In this document: in pieces, positions 7,670 through 15,824 of the stretch | How positions within the stretch are numbered: the first letter of the stretch is position 1 | How the letters are laid out: each line of letters starts with the position of its first letter | Source of the DNA: Rhizobiaceae bacterium | Lineage (GTDB): Bacteria; Pseudomonadota; Alphaproteobacteria; Rhizobiales; Rhizobiaceae | Assembly (NCBI GenBank): GCA_026981655.1 | Contig: JALSIJ010000268.1 | Location: 1-36,363, forward strand | Direction: 5' to 3' | Length of the DNA stretch: 36,363 bases | Position numbers and translations under genes: made by a program | The notes under the pieces: generated by a model | Database searches by the model: none | Told to the model about the DNA's origin: nothing | What the model saw: only the letters and a program-made list of their open reading frames with translations

Positions 7670-8388
7670 GTTGATTGCTTTTCCTCAGCATCCCAAATTC
7701 CCTCACGTTCGAGAATAATTCGTGCCGCATTTTGCTCGGCAGAACGTTTCGAGCGACCTTTTCCTTCACAACCTTCATGGTTTTCCAGAATAACTTTCAC
7801 GGTAAATACCGGATCATGATCAGGTCCTTGCTGATTGACCAATTCATAGGTCGGTGTACTGCACTTATTGGAATGTGCCCATTCCTGCAATGCCGTTTTA
7901 GAATCCCTTCGTGCAGCATCGGCCAGGAATAGGCGGTCGCCCCACAATTTACGCACAACTTTTGATGCTTCGCTCAATCCGCCATCAAGATAAACCGCTG
8001 CAATTACAGCTTCCACAACATCTGCCCTAACCCCTTGCATGCGCTTGCTGGTGAGGTGCTTTAAATCAGCACCGGCGCGAATAAACTCATGCAGGCTAAT
8101 TTGATCGGCAATCAGGGCGCAGGTTTTACCGTTGACTAAAGCATTCAGCCGTAACGATAATTCCCCTTCAGCGGCATCCGGGAATGTTTCAAACAGTAAT
8201 TCTGACACCACCAGACCCAATACCCGGTCGCCCAGAAATTCGAGCCGCTCATATTGCTGGCCATCTACATTATGCTTGGTGGCACTGGCATGGGTGAGCG
8301 CTCGGCCCAAATGCTGGGGGGAGTCAAATTTATAACCAATTCTGCGTTCCAGTTCGTCAAGCTGTTGTTTGCTGATATTGTTTTTCAC
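7666..8388 (-). CDS. rnc: Ribonuclease III
   Basis: RNase III cleaves double-stranded RNA in rRNA and mRNA processing. The signature ERLEFLGDRVLGLVVSELLF contains the acidic catalytic residues, and a C-terminal double-stranded-RNA-binding domain ends in GRSKRSAEQNAARIILE. The open frame runs upstream to 8463, but that extension lies inside the lepB coding region and has no family similarity. A GTG at 8386-8388, just after the lepB stop, gives a 240-residue protein that begins before the conserved LERRIGYKF and is the better start. The 3' end overlaps era by 4 bp. Confidence 0.95.
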   Translation of the reverse strand: MKNNISKQQLDELERRIGYKFDSPQHLGRALTHASATKHNVDGQQYERLEFLGDRVLGLVVSELLFETFPDAAEGELSLRLNALVNGKTCALIADQISLHEFIRAGADLKHLTSKRMQGVRADVVEAVIAAVYLDGGLSEASKVVRKLWGDRLFLADAARRDSKTALQEWAHSNKCSTPTYELVNQQGPDHDPVFTVKVILENHEGCEGKGRSKRSAEQNAARIILEREGIWDAEEKQST

Positions 8389-8392
8389 ACAA

Positions 8393-9139
8393 TCATAACC
8401 CGGTGAAGATACGCTCGGTGCGCAATGTATCAGGCCAACGCCATATTTCCCATGGGCTCGCACCTGAAGATACGGAAAAGAAAATCACCTTGGCTTTCCC
8501 TACAAAATTTTCAAATGGTACAAAACCCACATCAAACCGGCTATCGAGCGAATTATCCCGATTGTCTCCCATCATGAAATAATGGCCCGGAGGCACCTCG
8601 AAAACGCGGGTATTATCCGCATCGGTATTTGGATACAGATCCAGGGTTTTATAGGAAACACCGTTGGGCAGGGTTTCGGTATAAATAGGCACGCTTGTGC
8701 CGCTCGCGTATCGCCCTTCCGGCTTAAACTGGCCTGTCAACTCACGTTTGACGGCCACATCGTTAATGTGCAGTACGCCATTGATCATTTGCACCCGGTC
8801 GCCCGGCAGGCCGATAACCCGCTTAACATAGTCAATCGAGGGATTGCTGGGCAGTTTGAATACCGCAATATCACCGCGCTTTGGTTCTTCCGCCCAAATG
8901 CGACCTTCGAACAGATCCGGGCTAAAAGGAATTGAATGCTTTGAAAAACCATAGCTCATTTTCGAAACAAACAAATAATCGCCCACAAGCAGGGTCGACA
9001 TCATCGACCCGGATGGGATGCTGAATGGTTGAAAAAGCAATGTGCGTACGACCACTGCCAACAGGAGTGCCTGCACTATGATCTTGATGGTTTCACCAAA
9101 AGTACCTTCGGATTTTTTTTCTGCCTCAGCGTCCGCCAA
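8393..9139 (-). CDS. lepB: Signal peptidase I
   Basis: LepB removes signal peptides from exported proteins at the inner membrane. One N-terminal transmembrane segment (about residues 17-36) precedes the catalytic box IPSGSMMSTLLVGDYL, with Ser45 as nucleophile. YVKRVIGLPGD supplies the general-base Lys, and GDNRDNSLDSR is the family's third signature. The frame opens at a TTG at 9175, but a TTG at 9139 is preceded by AGAGGCGGA with good spacing, giving 248 residues, the usual rhizobial size. The start choice is uncertain; the identity is not. The gene is 4 bp before rnc. Confidence 0.94.
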   Translation of the reverse strand: MADAEAEKKSEGTFGETIKIIVQALLLAVVVRTLLFQPFSIPSGSMMSTLLVGDYLFVSKMSYGFSKHSIPFSPDLFEGRIWAEEPKRGDIAVFKLPSNPSIDYVKRVIGLPGDRVQMINGVLHINDVAVKRELTGQFKPEGRYASGTSVPIYTETLPNGVSYKTLDLYPNTDADNTRVFEVPPGHYFMMGDNRDNSLDSRFDVGFVPFENFVGKAKVIFFSVSSGASPWEIWRWPDTLRTERIFTGL

Positions 9140-9276
9140 AGTTCCGCCTCTCTTAAGAGTTTTGCCTATACACAAATGTACCAGACAGTTTTCAACAATT
9201 GTAACTTGAATGTGCGCAAATCTCTATCTCAGATAAGCGACATGATTTAGGCCTGCTCATATCTGTTTATTATTAA

Positions 9277-9762
9277 TTAGGCAACGATGGTTGTTTGCCG
9301 CTCACCTATATGGGGATTGAGGCCAGTATCTTCCACAATTTCTTCGACATTTTGTTTTTTATTATCAACGGGGAGCGCCTCGATGATTACGAATGCTTGG
9401 GCCAAAGGATAGTCATCTGTAATGGTTAGATGAATGACGGCGCGATAACCTGATGGTATCATTTTATCAAGCTGAACTGCCGCACCATTGGTTAGATTCA
9501 TGGTTGGCTTGCCCGAGGGTAAATTTACAACCCCCATATCGCGCCAGTAAACGCCACGGCTAATCCCTGTTCCCAATGCCTTGGAACAAGCTTCCTTGGC
9601 CGCAAATCGCTTGGCGTAGGAAGCTGAACGCTCCTTGCGGGCATCTGATTTCCTACGCTCAATTTCAGTAAAAATTCGGTTGGTAAATCGATTGCTATAT
9701 CGCGCCAGAGATTTGTCTATACGGCGAATATCAATCAGGTCGCTGCCAAGACCGATGATCAT
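9277..9762 (-). CDS. acpS: Holo-[acyl-carrier-protein] synthase
   Basis: AcpS transfers 4'-phosphopantetheine from CoA to acyl carrier protein. The N-terminal [11 protein letters not shown] has the metal-binding Asp8, and [13 protein letters not shown] carries the conserved Glu/Lys motif. At 161 residues it is about 25 longer than typical rhizobial AcpS. The extra C-terminal tail after FVIIEAL is acidic and polar with no recognisable motif. Its ATG overlaps the stop of the DUF2062 gene (ATGA). A 137-bp gap separates it from lepB. Confidence 0.94.
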   Translation of the reverse strand: MIIGLGSDLIDIRRIDKSLARYSNRFTNRIFTEIERRKSDARKERSASYAKRFAAKEACSKALGTGISRGVYWRDMGVVNLPSGKPTMNLTNGAAVQLDKMIPSGYRAVIHLTITDDYPLAQAFVIIEALPVDNKKQNVEEIVEDTGLNPHIGERQTTIVA

Positions 9763-10406
9763 GAGGGGTGCACCATATCATCATTGACTGGGAAACGAGC
9801 ACCACTGTTTCTGCTCGCTGCGGCTTTCTTCATCAGCTTCTTTTGCCGTGCGGCATGAAAAAACACAGCCAACCTGCGGGTGATAATATAGGATATGATT
9901 GCCGCACAGGCGCCTAAAGGAATGCCACCAAAGAGCATTGGCTTAAGCAATGGTGTCCAAATTTCTGCAAGCGCCAGACCAAAGCCGGCGAAATCCAATT
10001 GCCAAAGCGCTTCACCTGCATCTTTCATGATTGTGCTGAGATGATGAAATGGTGCATCCGCCTTGGAGGTTTCGCCCAATAATTTACGGCCAAGAGAGAA
10101 AGTGGATGCCCAGATAAACGGAAAAGTCAGCGGATTGCCGACAAATGTTCCAAGTGCGGCGGCAATCAGGTTTCCGGCAAGAATATAGGCCAGCGCAAAG
10201 GCCAGTATAAAATGAAAACCCATAAATGGGGTAAATGTGGCAAAAACGCCCGCTGCAACGCCTGCGGCAATTGTATGGGGGGAGCCTGTCAATCTGAATA
10301 TTCGTTTTGATACGTAAAGACCTGAACGGGCCCAGCTGCGACGCGGCCAAATCCACACTCTGAACTTTTCGCCAATACCAGGCGGGGTTCTTCTACGAAA
10401 CAACAT
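9759..10406 (-). CDS. DUF2062 membrane protein
   Basis: This ~215-residue protein belongs to DUF2062. The recognisable part is [25 protein letters not shown] followed by a hydrophobic segment and the NPLTFPFIW stretch, with further hydrophobic helices near the end of the protein. An N-terminal positively charged region (RRRTPPG, WPRRSW) precedes the membrane part. The function of the family is unknown; its place between pyrE and acpS is conserved in rhizobia. The frame continues upstream to 10457 but the ATG at 10406 begins the conserved MLFRRR sequence. Neither start has a strong Shine-Dalgarno sequence. The 3' end overlaps acpS by 4 bp. Confidence 0.83.
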   Translation of the reverse strand: MLFRRRTPPGIGEKFRVWIWPRRSWARSGLYVSKRIFRLTGSPHTIAAGVAAGVFATFTPFMGFHFILAFALAYILAGNLIAAALGTFVGNPLTFPFIWASTFSLGRKLLGETSKADAPFHHLSTIMKDAGEALWQLDFAGFGLALAEIWTPLLKPMLFGGIPLGACAAIISYIITRRLAVFFHAARQKKLMKKAAASRNSGARFPVNDDMVHPS

Positions 10407-10556
10407 CAAACACAATTCCAACCACAATTCCAACCACGGGCCAACTCCGGCAAACACCCGAAAACCTTCAAATATCGAAAGCCACAGCCCTCAATAAAAT
10501 AACCTTACACCAAGTAACTTAATAGGAGATGATTGTTACACCACTATGGCAATACA

Positions 10557-11138
10557 TTATTGCAACCCCCTGCTTCCAGGCTTAATTGGCGCAATAGCTG
10601 CAAGCTCGGGCGGAATATCTTCTACCCGGTAGGCAGGAACCTCAAATTCAGCAAGTGCGATCAATCTGGCACCAACATCGGCCTTTCCGGCTGACCTGTC
10701 AATCAGACATGATGCGGCTAAAACATCGGCACCAAGTTCTTCAAGTGAGGCAATCGTTTCGCGTATTGAAAGGCCGGTGGTCACAATATCCTCGACGATA
10801 ACAACACGTGAACCCGGCTCCATTTCAAAACGTCGCAATTGAAACTTACCATCCTGACGCTCCACCCAGACATTCGGTATTTTCAAATGCCGCGAAACCT
10901 CATAGGCCGGGATAATGCCGCCAACCGCCGGCCCGACCACATAATCAATTTTACCGAGACCGGCCTGCTGGATTTTCTGTGCAAGAGCAGAACACAATAT
11001 CTCGGTTTTATCCGCATGCATAAAAACACGGGCTTTTTGAATGAATGTCGGACTGCGCAATCCTGATGTCAGAATAAAGTGCCCGTCGAGAATTGCGCCA
11101 CACCCGCGAAAAATATCCAAAACCTCGTCTCTGGTCAT
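10557..11138 (-). CDS. pyrE: Orotate phosphoribosyltransferase
   Basis: PyrE joins orotate to PRPP to form OMP, the fifth step of pyrimidine synthesis. The 193-residue protein contains the PRPP-binding signature VVIVEDIVTTGLS (near 120) and the earlier VGPAVGGIIPAYEV loop. FILTSGLRSPTFIQK near the N-terminus holds the usual substrate loop. The gene begins 21 bp after rsh and is probably co-transcribed with it. Dihydroorotase and PyrD genes also lie in this window, but in separate transcription units. Confidence 0.95.
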   Translation of the reverse strand: MTRDEVLDIFRGCGAILDGHFILTSGLRSPTFIQKARVFMHADKTEILCSALAQKIQQAGLGKIDYVVGPAVGGIIPAYEVSRHLKIPNVWVERQDGKFQLRRFEMEPGSRVVIVEDIVTTGLSIRETIASLEELGADVLAASCLIDRSAGKADVGARLIALAEFEVPAYRVEDIPPELAAIAPIKPGSRGLQ

Positions 11139-11159
11139 GTCTTCTGCCCCATTATCATT

Positions 11160-13388
11160 CTAGCCATTTACCCGTTCCACTTTTGATATAATCTTCAATC
11201 CGCGAATTTCCCTTATCAGTCGATTGAGGTGTTTTAAATCCCAAACTTCCAAATCAATTTGCATTTTGGTAAAATCAGGTGCGGTGGTCAGCATTTCAAG
11301 GGAGTGAATATTGCCGTCATTTCGGGCAACCAGTTCCGCAATTTTTGCTAATGTGCCCGGTTCATTGATCGCGGTTACCATAACCCTTGCTGGAAAACGG
11401 TCATGGTTGTTTTCATCAATATCCCAGCGCACATCTAACCATTCATCACTTTGCCCTTCAAACTTTTGCAAAGCCGGTGATTGAATTGGATAAATTGTAA
11501 TCCCCTCACCCGGTGTCATAATACCAACAATCCGGTCGCCAGGGACCGCACCGCCATTGGGGGCAAACCGCACCGACTGGTCGGCTGAATGCCCCCGAAT
11601 TGGAATGGCTGATGCATTTGATTTCTGGCGCTGCTTTTTTCGCCCTGGCATTTTGAATATTATGCCAGCGGCATCTTTCAAACCAAACCAGCCTTCGCTG
11701 GCAACCGGTTTCGGAATTTGGGTTACGCGTTCATCCTGATAGTCTGGATAAACCGCCTTGACCACATCGCTGGAGATCAAATCGCCGCGCCCAACATCGG
11801 CCAAGACTTCTTCAATGGTTTTACGGGCAAGACGCTGCAAACCGGATTTCAACGCCTCTTCTGAATAGGATTTCCCTGCCCGTTCAAAGGCCCTTTCGAG
11901 AATTGTATTGCCAACTCCGCTATATTGGTCCTGCACTGCTTTTTTTGTGGCACGCCTGATTGCCGCGCGCGCCTTGCCGGTAACAGCCACTGATTCCCAA
12001 GCGGTTGGTGGCACCTGTCCCTCGGCGCGAATTATGTCGACTTCATCGCCGTTATGCAGTTCTGTTACCACGGGCATAATTCGACCGTTGATCTTGCACC
12101 CAACGCAACTATCGCCCAGCTCGGTATGCACCGCATAGGCAAAATCTATCGGTGTTGCACCGCGTGGCAAGGCAATAAGCCGCCCTTTCGGAGTAAAGCA
12201 AAACACCTGATCGAGAAACAGTTCGAGCTTCGTGTGCTCGAGAAAATCATCCGGATTATCGCCTTCCGCCAACAGGGCAATTGTGCTGCGCAGCCAACCA
12301 TAAACGCTGCCATCCCGGTCAAGGGGGTGGCCTGTGGCCGGCGCCTCGCCGTTTGCGACATCCTTGTAAAGCGTATGGGCGGCAATTCCGTGTTCTGCGA
12401 CCGCGTTCATATCGGCGGTTCTGATTTGCAATTCAACGCGCTGGTTCGACGGACCAACAATGGTTGTGTGAATGGATTGGTATCCATTGCCCTTCGGGGT
12501 TGATATGTAGTCCTTGAAACGCCCGGGCACGGTTGACCATGTGGTGTGGGCAATGCCCAATGCGCGGTAGCAGTCATCGGTTGTATCAACGATGATACGG
12601 AACCCAAAGATGTCAGACAATTGCTCAAAACTCATCGCCCGCCGTTCCATCTTGCGGAATACCGAATATGGCCGCTTTTCACGGCTGGAAACGCGGGCGC
12701 TGATGTTGTGATCGAGCAATTTCAACCGCAGTTCCATTTCAATGGACGAGATCAGATCAAAATTTTTCTCATGCAACTCGTTTAATCGTTTGGTGATCGT
12801 CTCAAACGCCTCGGGATTAAGGTGCATGAAGGATAAATGTTCCAACTCTTCGCGAATATCCTGAATACCCATGCGGCCGGCCAGAGGCGCATAAATATCC
12901 ATCGTCTCCTGTGAAATCCGCCCGCGCTTTTCCATCGGGACGAAATGAAGCGTGCGCATATTGTGCAAGCGGTCGGCAAGTTTAACCAAAAGCACCCGCA
13001 CATCATCGGCCACGGCAAGCAAAAGCCTTCGCAGATTCTCGCCCTGTCGCGCCTCTTTGGAAACCAGATCAATACGCTTTAATTTGGTTAGTCCCTCAAC
13101 CAGCGAGCCAATATCTTCCCCGAACAGCTCGTCGATTTCTTTTCGGGTTGCGTCCGTATCCTCAATCGTGTCGTGCAGCAGGGCAACGGCAATGGTTGCC
13201 TCATCCAGCCGCAGGTCTGTCAGAATTGCGGCAACTTCCAAAGGATGAGAAAAATAGGGATCGCCATTTGCGCGGGTTTGGCTGCCATGTTTCTGCATGG
13301 CATAAACATAGGCCTTGTTGAGGAGATTTTCATCAACATCCGATTTATAGGCGGATACCCGTTCCAGCAGTTCATATTGACGCATCAT
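11160..13388 (-). CDS. rsh: Bifunctional (p)ppGpp synthetase/hydrolase, RelA/SpoT homologue
   Basis: This is the stringent-response enzyme that makes and degrades (p)ppGpp. In order it has: an N-terminal HD hydrolase domain with H in YFSHPLEVA, HD in LLHDTIED and RLHNMRT; a synthetase domain with RPYSVFRKMERR, IFGFRIIV and GNGYQSIHT; a TGS domain (FTPKGRLIALPRGATPIDFAY); and a C-terminal ACT domain (VMVTAINEPGTLAKIAELV). Both active-site motif sets look intact, so a bifunctional enzyme is expected, as in alphaproteobacteria with a single RSH. The ATG at 13388 gives 742 residues and has GGA upstream; a TTG at 13406 is the alternative. It follows rpoZ after a terminator. Confidence 0.96.
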   Translation of the reverse strand: MMRQYELLERVSAYKSDVDENLLNKAYVYAMQKHGSQTRANGDPYFSHPLEVAAILTDLRLDEATIAVALLHDTIEDTDATRKEIDELFGEDIGSLVEGLTKLKRIDLVSKEARQGENLRRLLLAVADDVRVLLVKLADRLHNMRTLHFVPMEKRGRISQETMDIYAPLAGRMGIQDIREELEHLSFMHLNPEAFETITKRLNELHEKNFDLISSIEMELRLKLLDHNISARVSSREKRPYSVFRKMERRAMSFEQLSDIFGFRIIVDTTDDCYRALGIAHTTWSTVPGRFKDYISTPKGNGYQSIHTTIVGPSNQRVELQIRTADMNAVAEHGIAAHTLYKDVANGEAPATGHPLDRDGSVYGWLRSTIALLAEGDNPDDFLEHTKLELFLDQVFCFTPKGRLIALPRGATPIDFAYAVHTELGDSCVGCKINGRIMPVVTELHNGDEVDIIRAEGQVPPTAWESVAVTGKARAAIRRATKKAVQDQYSGVGNTILERAFERAGKSYSEEALKSGLQRLARKTIEEVLADVGRGDLISSDVVKAVYPDYQDERVTQIPKPVASEGWFGLKDAAGIIFKMPGRKKQRQKSNASAIPIRGHSADQSVRFAPNGGAVPGDRIVGIMTPGEGITIYPIQSPALQKFEGQSDEWLDVRWDIDENNHDRFPARVMVTAINEPGTLAKIAELVARNDGNIHSLEMLTTAPDFTKMQIDLEVWDLKHLNRLIREIRGLKIISKVERVNG

Positions 13389-13427
13389 TGGCGCATTTCC
13401 AAACAATAAATGTTGGATTTAGACTTA

Positions 13428-13462
13428 CAAAATAAAACGGCGCAGACAATACGCCGCGCCGT
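13428..13462 (-). terminator. Probable Rho-independent terminator downstream of rpoZ
   Basis: Read on the minus strand, ACGGCGC and GCGCCGT (13437-13443 and 13456-13462) form a perfect 7-bp GC-rich stem with a 12-nt loop, followed directly by TTTTATTTTG. It lies about 200 bp after the rpoZ stop and 40 bp before the rsh start. It should separate or attenuate transcription between the two genes. No T-run follows on the plus strand. Confidence 0.6.
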
Positions 13463-13540
13463 AAAACTATTATAAACAATTTCTGGTGATACAGCGCAAA
13501 CTGGCTCCCATCCATTCATGTCTGCCAAGCCATTGCTCTA

Positions 13541-13651
13541 AAGCATATCGCGTTCAATTGCACTCATCCGATATGCTATTCTTATTATTCTCACATGTCT
13601 TTATTCCGAAAACCGGTTCCCACCAACGGATCGAGTCCGAGGGCATGCTTT
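13541..13651. repeat. Rhizobiales-style palindromic intergenic repeat unit
   Basis: AGCATATCG (13542-13550) is inverted perfectly as CGATATGCT (13569-13577). After a short spacer comes CATGTCTTTATTCC, then GAAAACCGGTTCCCAC (13609-13624), and the unit closes with GGGCATGCTTTT (13641-13652). This two-part arrangement, a CATATCG palindrome followed by a CATGTC...AAAACCGGTTCC...CATGC unit, resembles dispersed intergenic palindromes I recall from Agrobacterium, Brucella and related genomes. It sits 14 bp after the rpoZ stop codon. Only one copy is seen in this window, so the repeat status rests on family memory. Confidence 0.5.
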
Positions 13652-13664
13652 TGGGAGACAGGCT

Positions 13665-14072
13665 TTAGTAATCGTCGCTTTTTTCCGGCGGGACTAATCC
13701 CTCAATACCGGCAAGCAGCTCTTCTTCGGAAAGACTGTCAAATGTCACATCCGTGCCGGGCGTTTCAGCCGTTGAGAAATCAGCCAAGACTCCATCAATG
13801 GAAATTTCCGGCTCAGGAACAATAACCTGTTCTGGCTCATCTACTTCCACATGCTTTTGCAGAGAATGAATAAAGTCTTCTTTCAAATCGCCCGGAGATA
13901 AGGTCTCCTCGGCAATTTCGCGCAAAGCCACTACCGGATTTTTGTCATTATCGCGATCAATCGTGATTTCAGAACCGGAAGAAATCTGACGCGCCCGGTG
14001 ACTGGAAAGCAAAACTAGCTCGAAGCGGTTATCGATTTTATCAATACAGTCTTCGACGGTAACACGTGCCAT
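13665..14072 (-). CDS. rpoZ: RNA polymerase omega subunit
   Basis: RpoZ is the small subunit that helps assemble beta' into RNA polymerase and forms part of a ppGpp site. The N-terminal [20 protein letters not shown], followed by ARQI and [13 protein letters not shown], is diagnostic. The 135-residue length with an acidic C-terminal tail is usual for alphaproteobacteria. CAGGAG precedes the ATG. It lies upstream of rsh, the conserved order, but a terminator-like hairpin and a repeat unit intervene. Confidence 0.96.
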   Translation of the reverse strand: MARVTVEDCIDKIDNRFELVLLSSHRARQISSGSEITIDRDNDKNPVVALREIAEETLSPGDLKEDFIHSLQKHVEVDEPEQVIVPEPEISIDGVLADFSTAETPGTDVTFDSLSEEELLAGIEGLVPPEKSDDY

Positions 14073-14458
14073 CGTGTAGCTCCTGATTTAGAAATTGGTG
14101 GAATTATTGTCTACCTATACATATTCATTTCAAAATTCAAGCAATTCAGCCATGAATTGACTAAAATAATACGCAACTGATCTTTGGCATTACGGCATTT
14201 GATGCCGATCAACTCAAGATTAAAATGCTGCTGATAATCTTAGGAAAGAATTAACCTAATCTGATGGGTTCGCTCCTCATGTAGATTGCATTATAAAGGC
14301 CGATCTTGTATGGATAATCAACTCAATATAGTTTGAGAAACGAGGGGCGGCCCTAACCGCACTCCTAAATCCCAAAACGCCCGCTAATGTGCTTCAAAAA
14401 AGCACATGTTTTAGTCAAATGATTTTTCAGCTGACGATATTCAAGAAAGACATTTAAG
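14073..14458. other. 386-bp intergenic region: rpoZ promoter region and possible small RNA
   Basis: There is no convincing protein gene here. The rpoZ half must hold the rpoZ promoter; it contains the perfect palindrome CGGCAT-TTG-ATGCCG at 14193-14207. The NYN-gene half contains a GC-rich stretch (14342-14363) able to fold as a short hairpin, followed by the terminator-like stem at 14388-14412. Together these could be a plus-strand small RNA of roughly 70-80 nt ending near 14412. This is inference from structure only. Confidence 0.3.
14388..14412 (+). terminator. Terminator-like hairpin upstream of the NYN gene
   Basis: TGTGCTT (14388-14394) pairs perfectly with AAGCACA (14400-14406) around a CAAAA loop and is followed by TGTTTT. 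No annotated plus-strand gene ends just before it, so it either closes an unannotated small RNA or acts as a leader attenuator for the NYN gene 47 bp downstream. Confidence 0.42.
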
Positions 14459-15040
14459 ATGTTTGATTCACGAGAGAAAATTGCCCTTTTCATCGATGGT
14501 GCGAATTTGTATGCGACCTCAAAAGCCCTGGGTTTTGACATAGATTACAAACAGTTACTGGTTTATTTTCAGCAAAAAGGCTATTTGCTTCGCGCCTATT
14601 ATTATACAGCTCTCATTGAAGATCAGGAATATTCTTCCATTCGCCCGCTGATCGATTGGCTCGACTATAATGGCTACAGGGTTGTAACCAAACCAGCCAA
14701 GGAATTTACAGATTCAACCGGCAGACGCAAAATCAAAGGCAACATGGATATTGAACTTGCAGTTGACGCTATGGATTTATCGGACACTGTTGATCATATG
14801 GTATTGTTTTCAGGCGATGGCGATTTCCGCAAACTGGTTGAATCATTGCAGCGCCGCGGCCGGAAAGTTACGGTTATTTCGACGGTCGCAAGCCAGCCAC
14901 CAATGATTGCAGATGATCTTCGCCGACAGGCAGATCACTTTATTGACTTAAACAGCATCAAGAACGAAATCGGCCGCGACCCTTCCGAGCGGCCGCAACG
15001 TCAACAGTTTGAAGAATTTGAGGAAGACGAAGATTATTGA
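14459..15040 (+). CDS. NYN-domain (LabA/DUF88-type) putative ribonuclease
   Basis: This 193-residue protein is a NYN domain, a PIN-like fold associated with metal-dependent RNA cleavage. The expected acidic residues are visible in ALFIDGANLYAT (near 12), KGNMDIELAVDAM (near 95) and LFSGDGDFRKLVE (near 120). The C-terminus is a low-complexity acidic tail (EEFEEDEDY). The family includes LabA-type regulators, but substrates are generally unknown. The stop codon overlaps the start of the next gene by one base (TGATG). Confidence 0.88.
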   Translation: MFDSREKIALFIDGANLYATSKALGFDIDYKQLLVYFQQKGYLLRAYYYTALIEDQEYSSIRPLIDWLDYNGYRVVTKPAKEFTDSTGRRKIKGNMDIELAVDAMDLSDTVDHMVLFSGDGDFRKLVESLQRRGRKVTVISTVASQPPMIADDLRRQADHFIDLNSIKNEIGRDPSERPQRQQFEEFEEDEDY

Positions 15041-15720
15041 TGTCCAAAATGGATAATTGCGCCTATGAACCCGGGCGGGATTGTCCGCTTTGTCCAAGGC
15101 TGGTTGAATTTCGTCAGCAATACAGAAAAAGCGACCCCGACTGGCACAATGCTCCGGTTCCAACCTGGTATCCGAGTAATGACGCCGACAAAGGCGCATT
15201 AAAAGTCAAATTGCTGATCGTCGGCCTGGCGCCCGGATTGCGTGGCGCCAACCGCACTGGACGCCCTTTTACCGGCGACCATGCCGGCGACCTGCTCTAT
15301 GCGACCATGACAAAATTTGATTTCGCCGGTGGTGAATATGGGGCTGACCCAAACGACGGTTTAGCGCTGAACGATGCGGCCATAACCAATTCAGTGCGCT
15401 GTGTCCCCCCACAAAACAAACCTGTTGGCGCTGAAATAAATGCCTGCCGTCCGTTCCTACTGGAAACGATTGCAAGAATGCCCAATCTCAAGGCAATACT
15501 TACCCTTGGCAAGATTGCCCATGACTCGACGGCTCGCACATTGGGAACCCGCGTTGCTGCAGTAAAATTTGGCCATAATATCAAACATACAATGGGCGAA
15601 CACACAGTTTTTTCCAGCTATCACTGTTCACGGTACAATACAAATACCGGAGTCTTGACCGAGGAAATGTTTGATGACGTGTTCAAAAACATCAGAGATT
15701 TCATCAGCCTTTCCAACTGA
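15040..15720 (+). CDS. Uracil-DNA glycosylase, family 5-like (UDGb)
   Basis: This 226-residue protein matches the family-5 uracil-DNA glycosylases, which remove deaminated bases from DNA. Motif 1 is GLAPGLRGANRTGRPFTGD (near residue 67), and the second active-site region is YHCSRYNTNTGVLTEEMF near the C-terminus. Cysteines in NCAYEPGRDCPLCPRL, in SVRCVPP and in INACRPF could be iron-sulfur ligands, as is usual in families 4 and 5. The ATG at 15040 is preferred over the TTG at 15037. It is translationally coupled to the NYN gene. Confidence 0.88.
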   Translation: MSKMDNCAYEPGRDCPLCPRLVEFRQQYRKSDPDWHNAPVPTWYPSNDADKGALKVKLLIVGLAPGLRGANRTGRPFTGDHAGDLLYATMTKFDFAGGEYGADPNDGLALNDAAITNSVRCVPPQNKPVGAEINACRPFLLETIARMPNLKAILTLGKIAHDSTARTLGTRVAAVKFGHNIKHTMGEHTVFSSYHCSRYNTNTGVLTEEMFDDVFKNIRDFISLSN

Positions 15721-15758
15721 AACCTTACCCGCCACCCAACAACTTACTCGGCAAGTAT

Positions 15759-15787
15759 TCACATATCGCTATTTATGTGATTTATTC
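15759..15787 (+). other. AT-rich inverted repeat after the UDG gene
   Basis: TCACATA (15759-15765) and TATGTGA (15774-15780) are perfect inverted arms with an 8-nt loop, followed by TTTATTC. It could be a weak terminator for the UDG gene or an operator for the SLC13 transporter gene 45 bp downstream. Sequence alone does not decide. Confidence 0.35.
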
Positions 15788-15824
15788 AAAACACTGCGAT
15801 ATTGAGATTTGGGAGGATCAGTGC

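Noticed and set aside
8389-8463. Upstream extension of the RNase III frame (25 codons)
   Set aside because: It lies inside the 3' end of lepB in another frame and has no RNase III similarity; the GTG at 8388 fits the family better.
12054-12503. 149-codon plus-strand frame inside rsh
   Set aside because: Antisense shadow of the conserved synthetase region; no ribosome site and no recognisable domain.
13486-13825. Small plus-strand frames across the rpoZ 3' region
   Set aside because: They cover a palindromic repeat and the antisense strand of rpoZ, and show no coding features.
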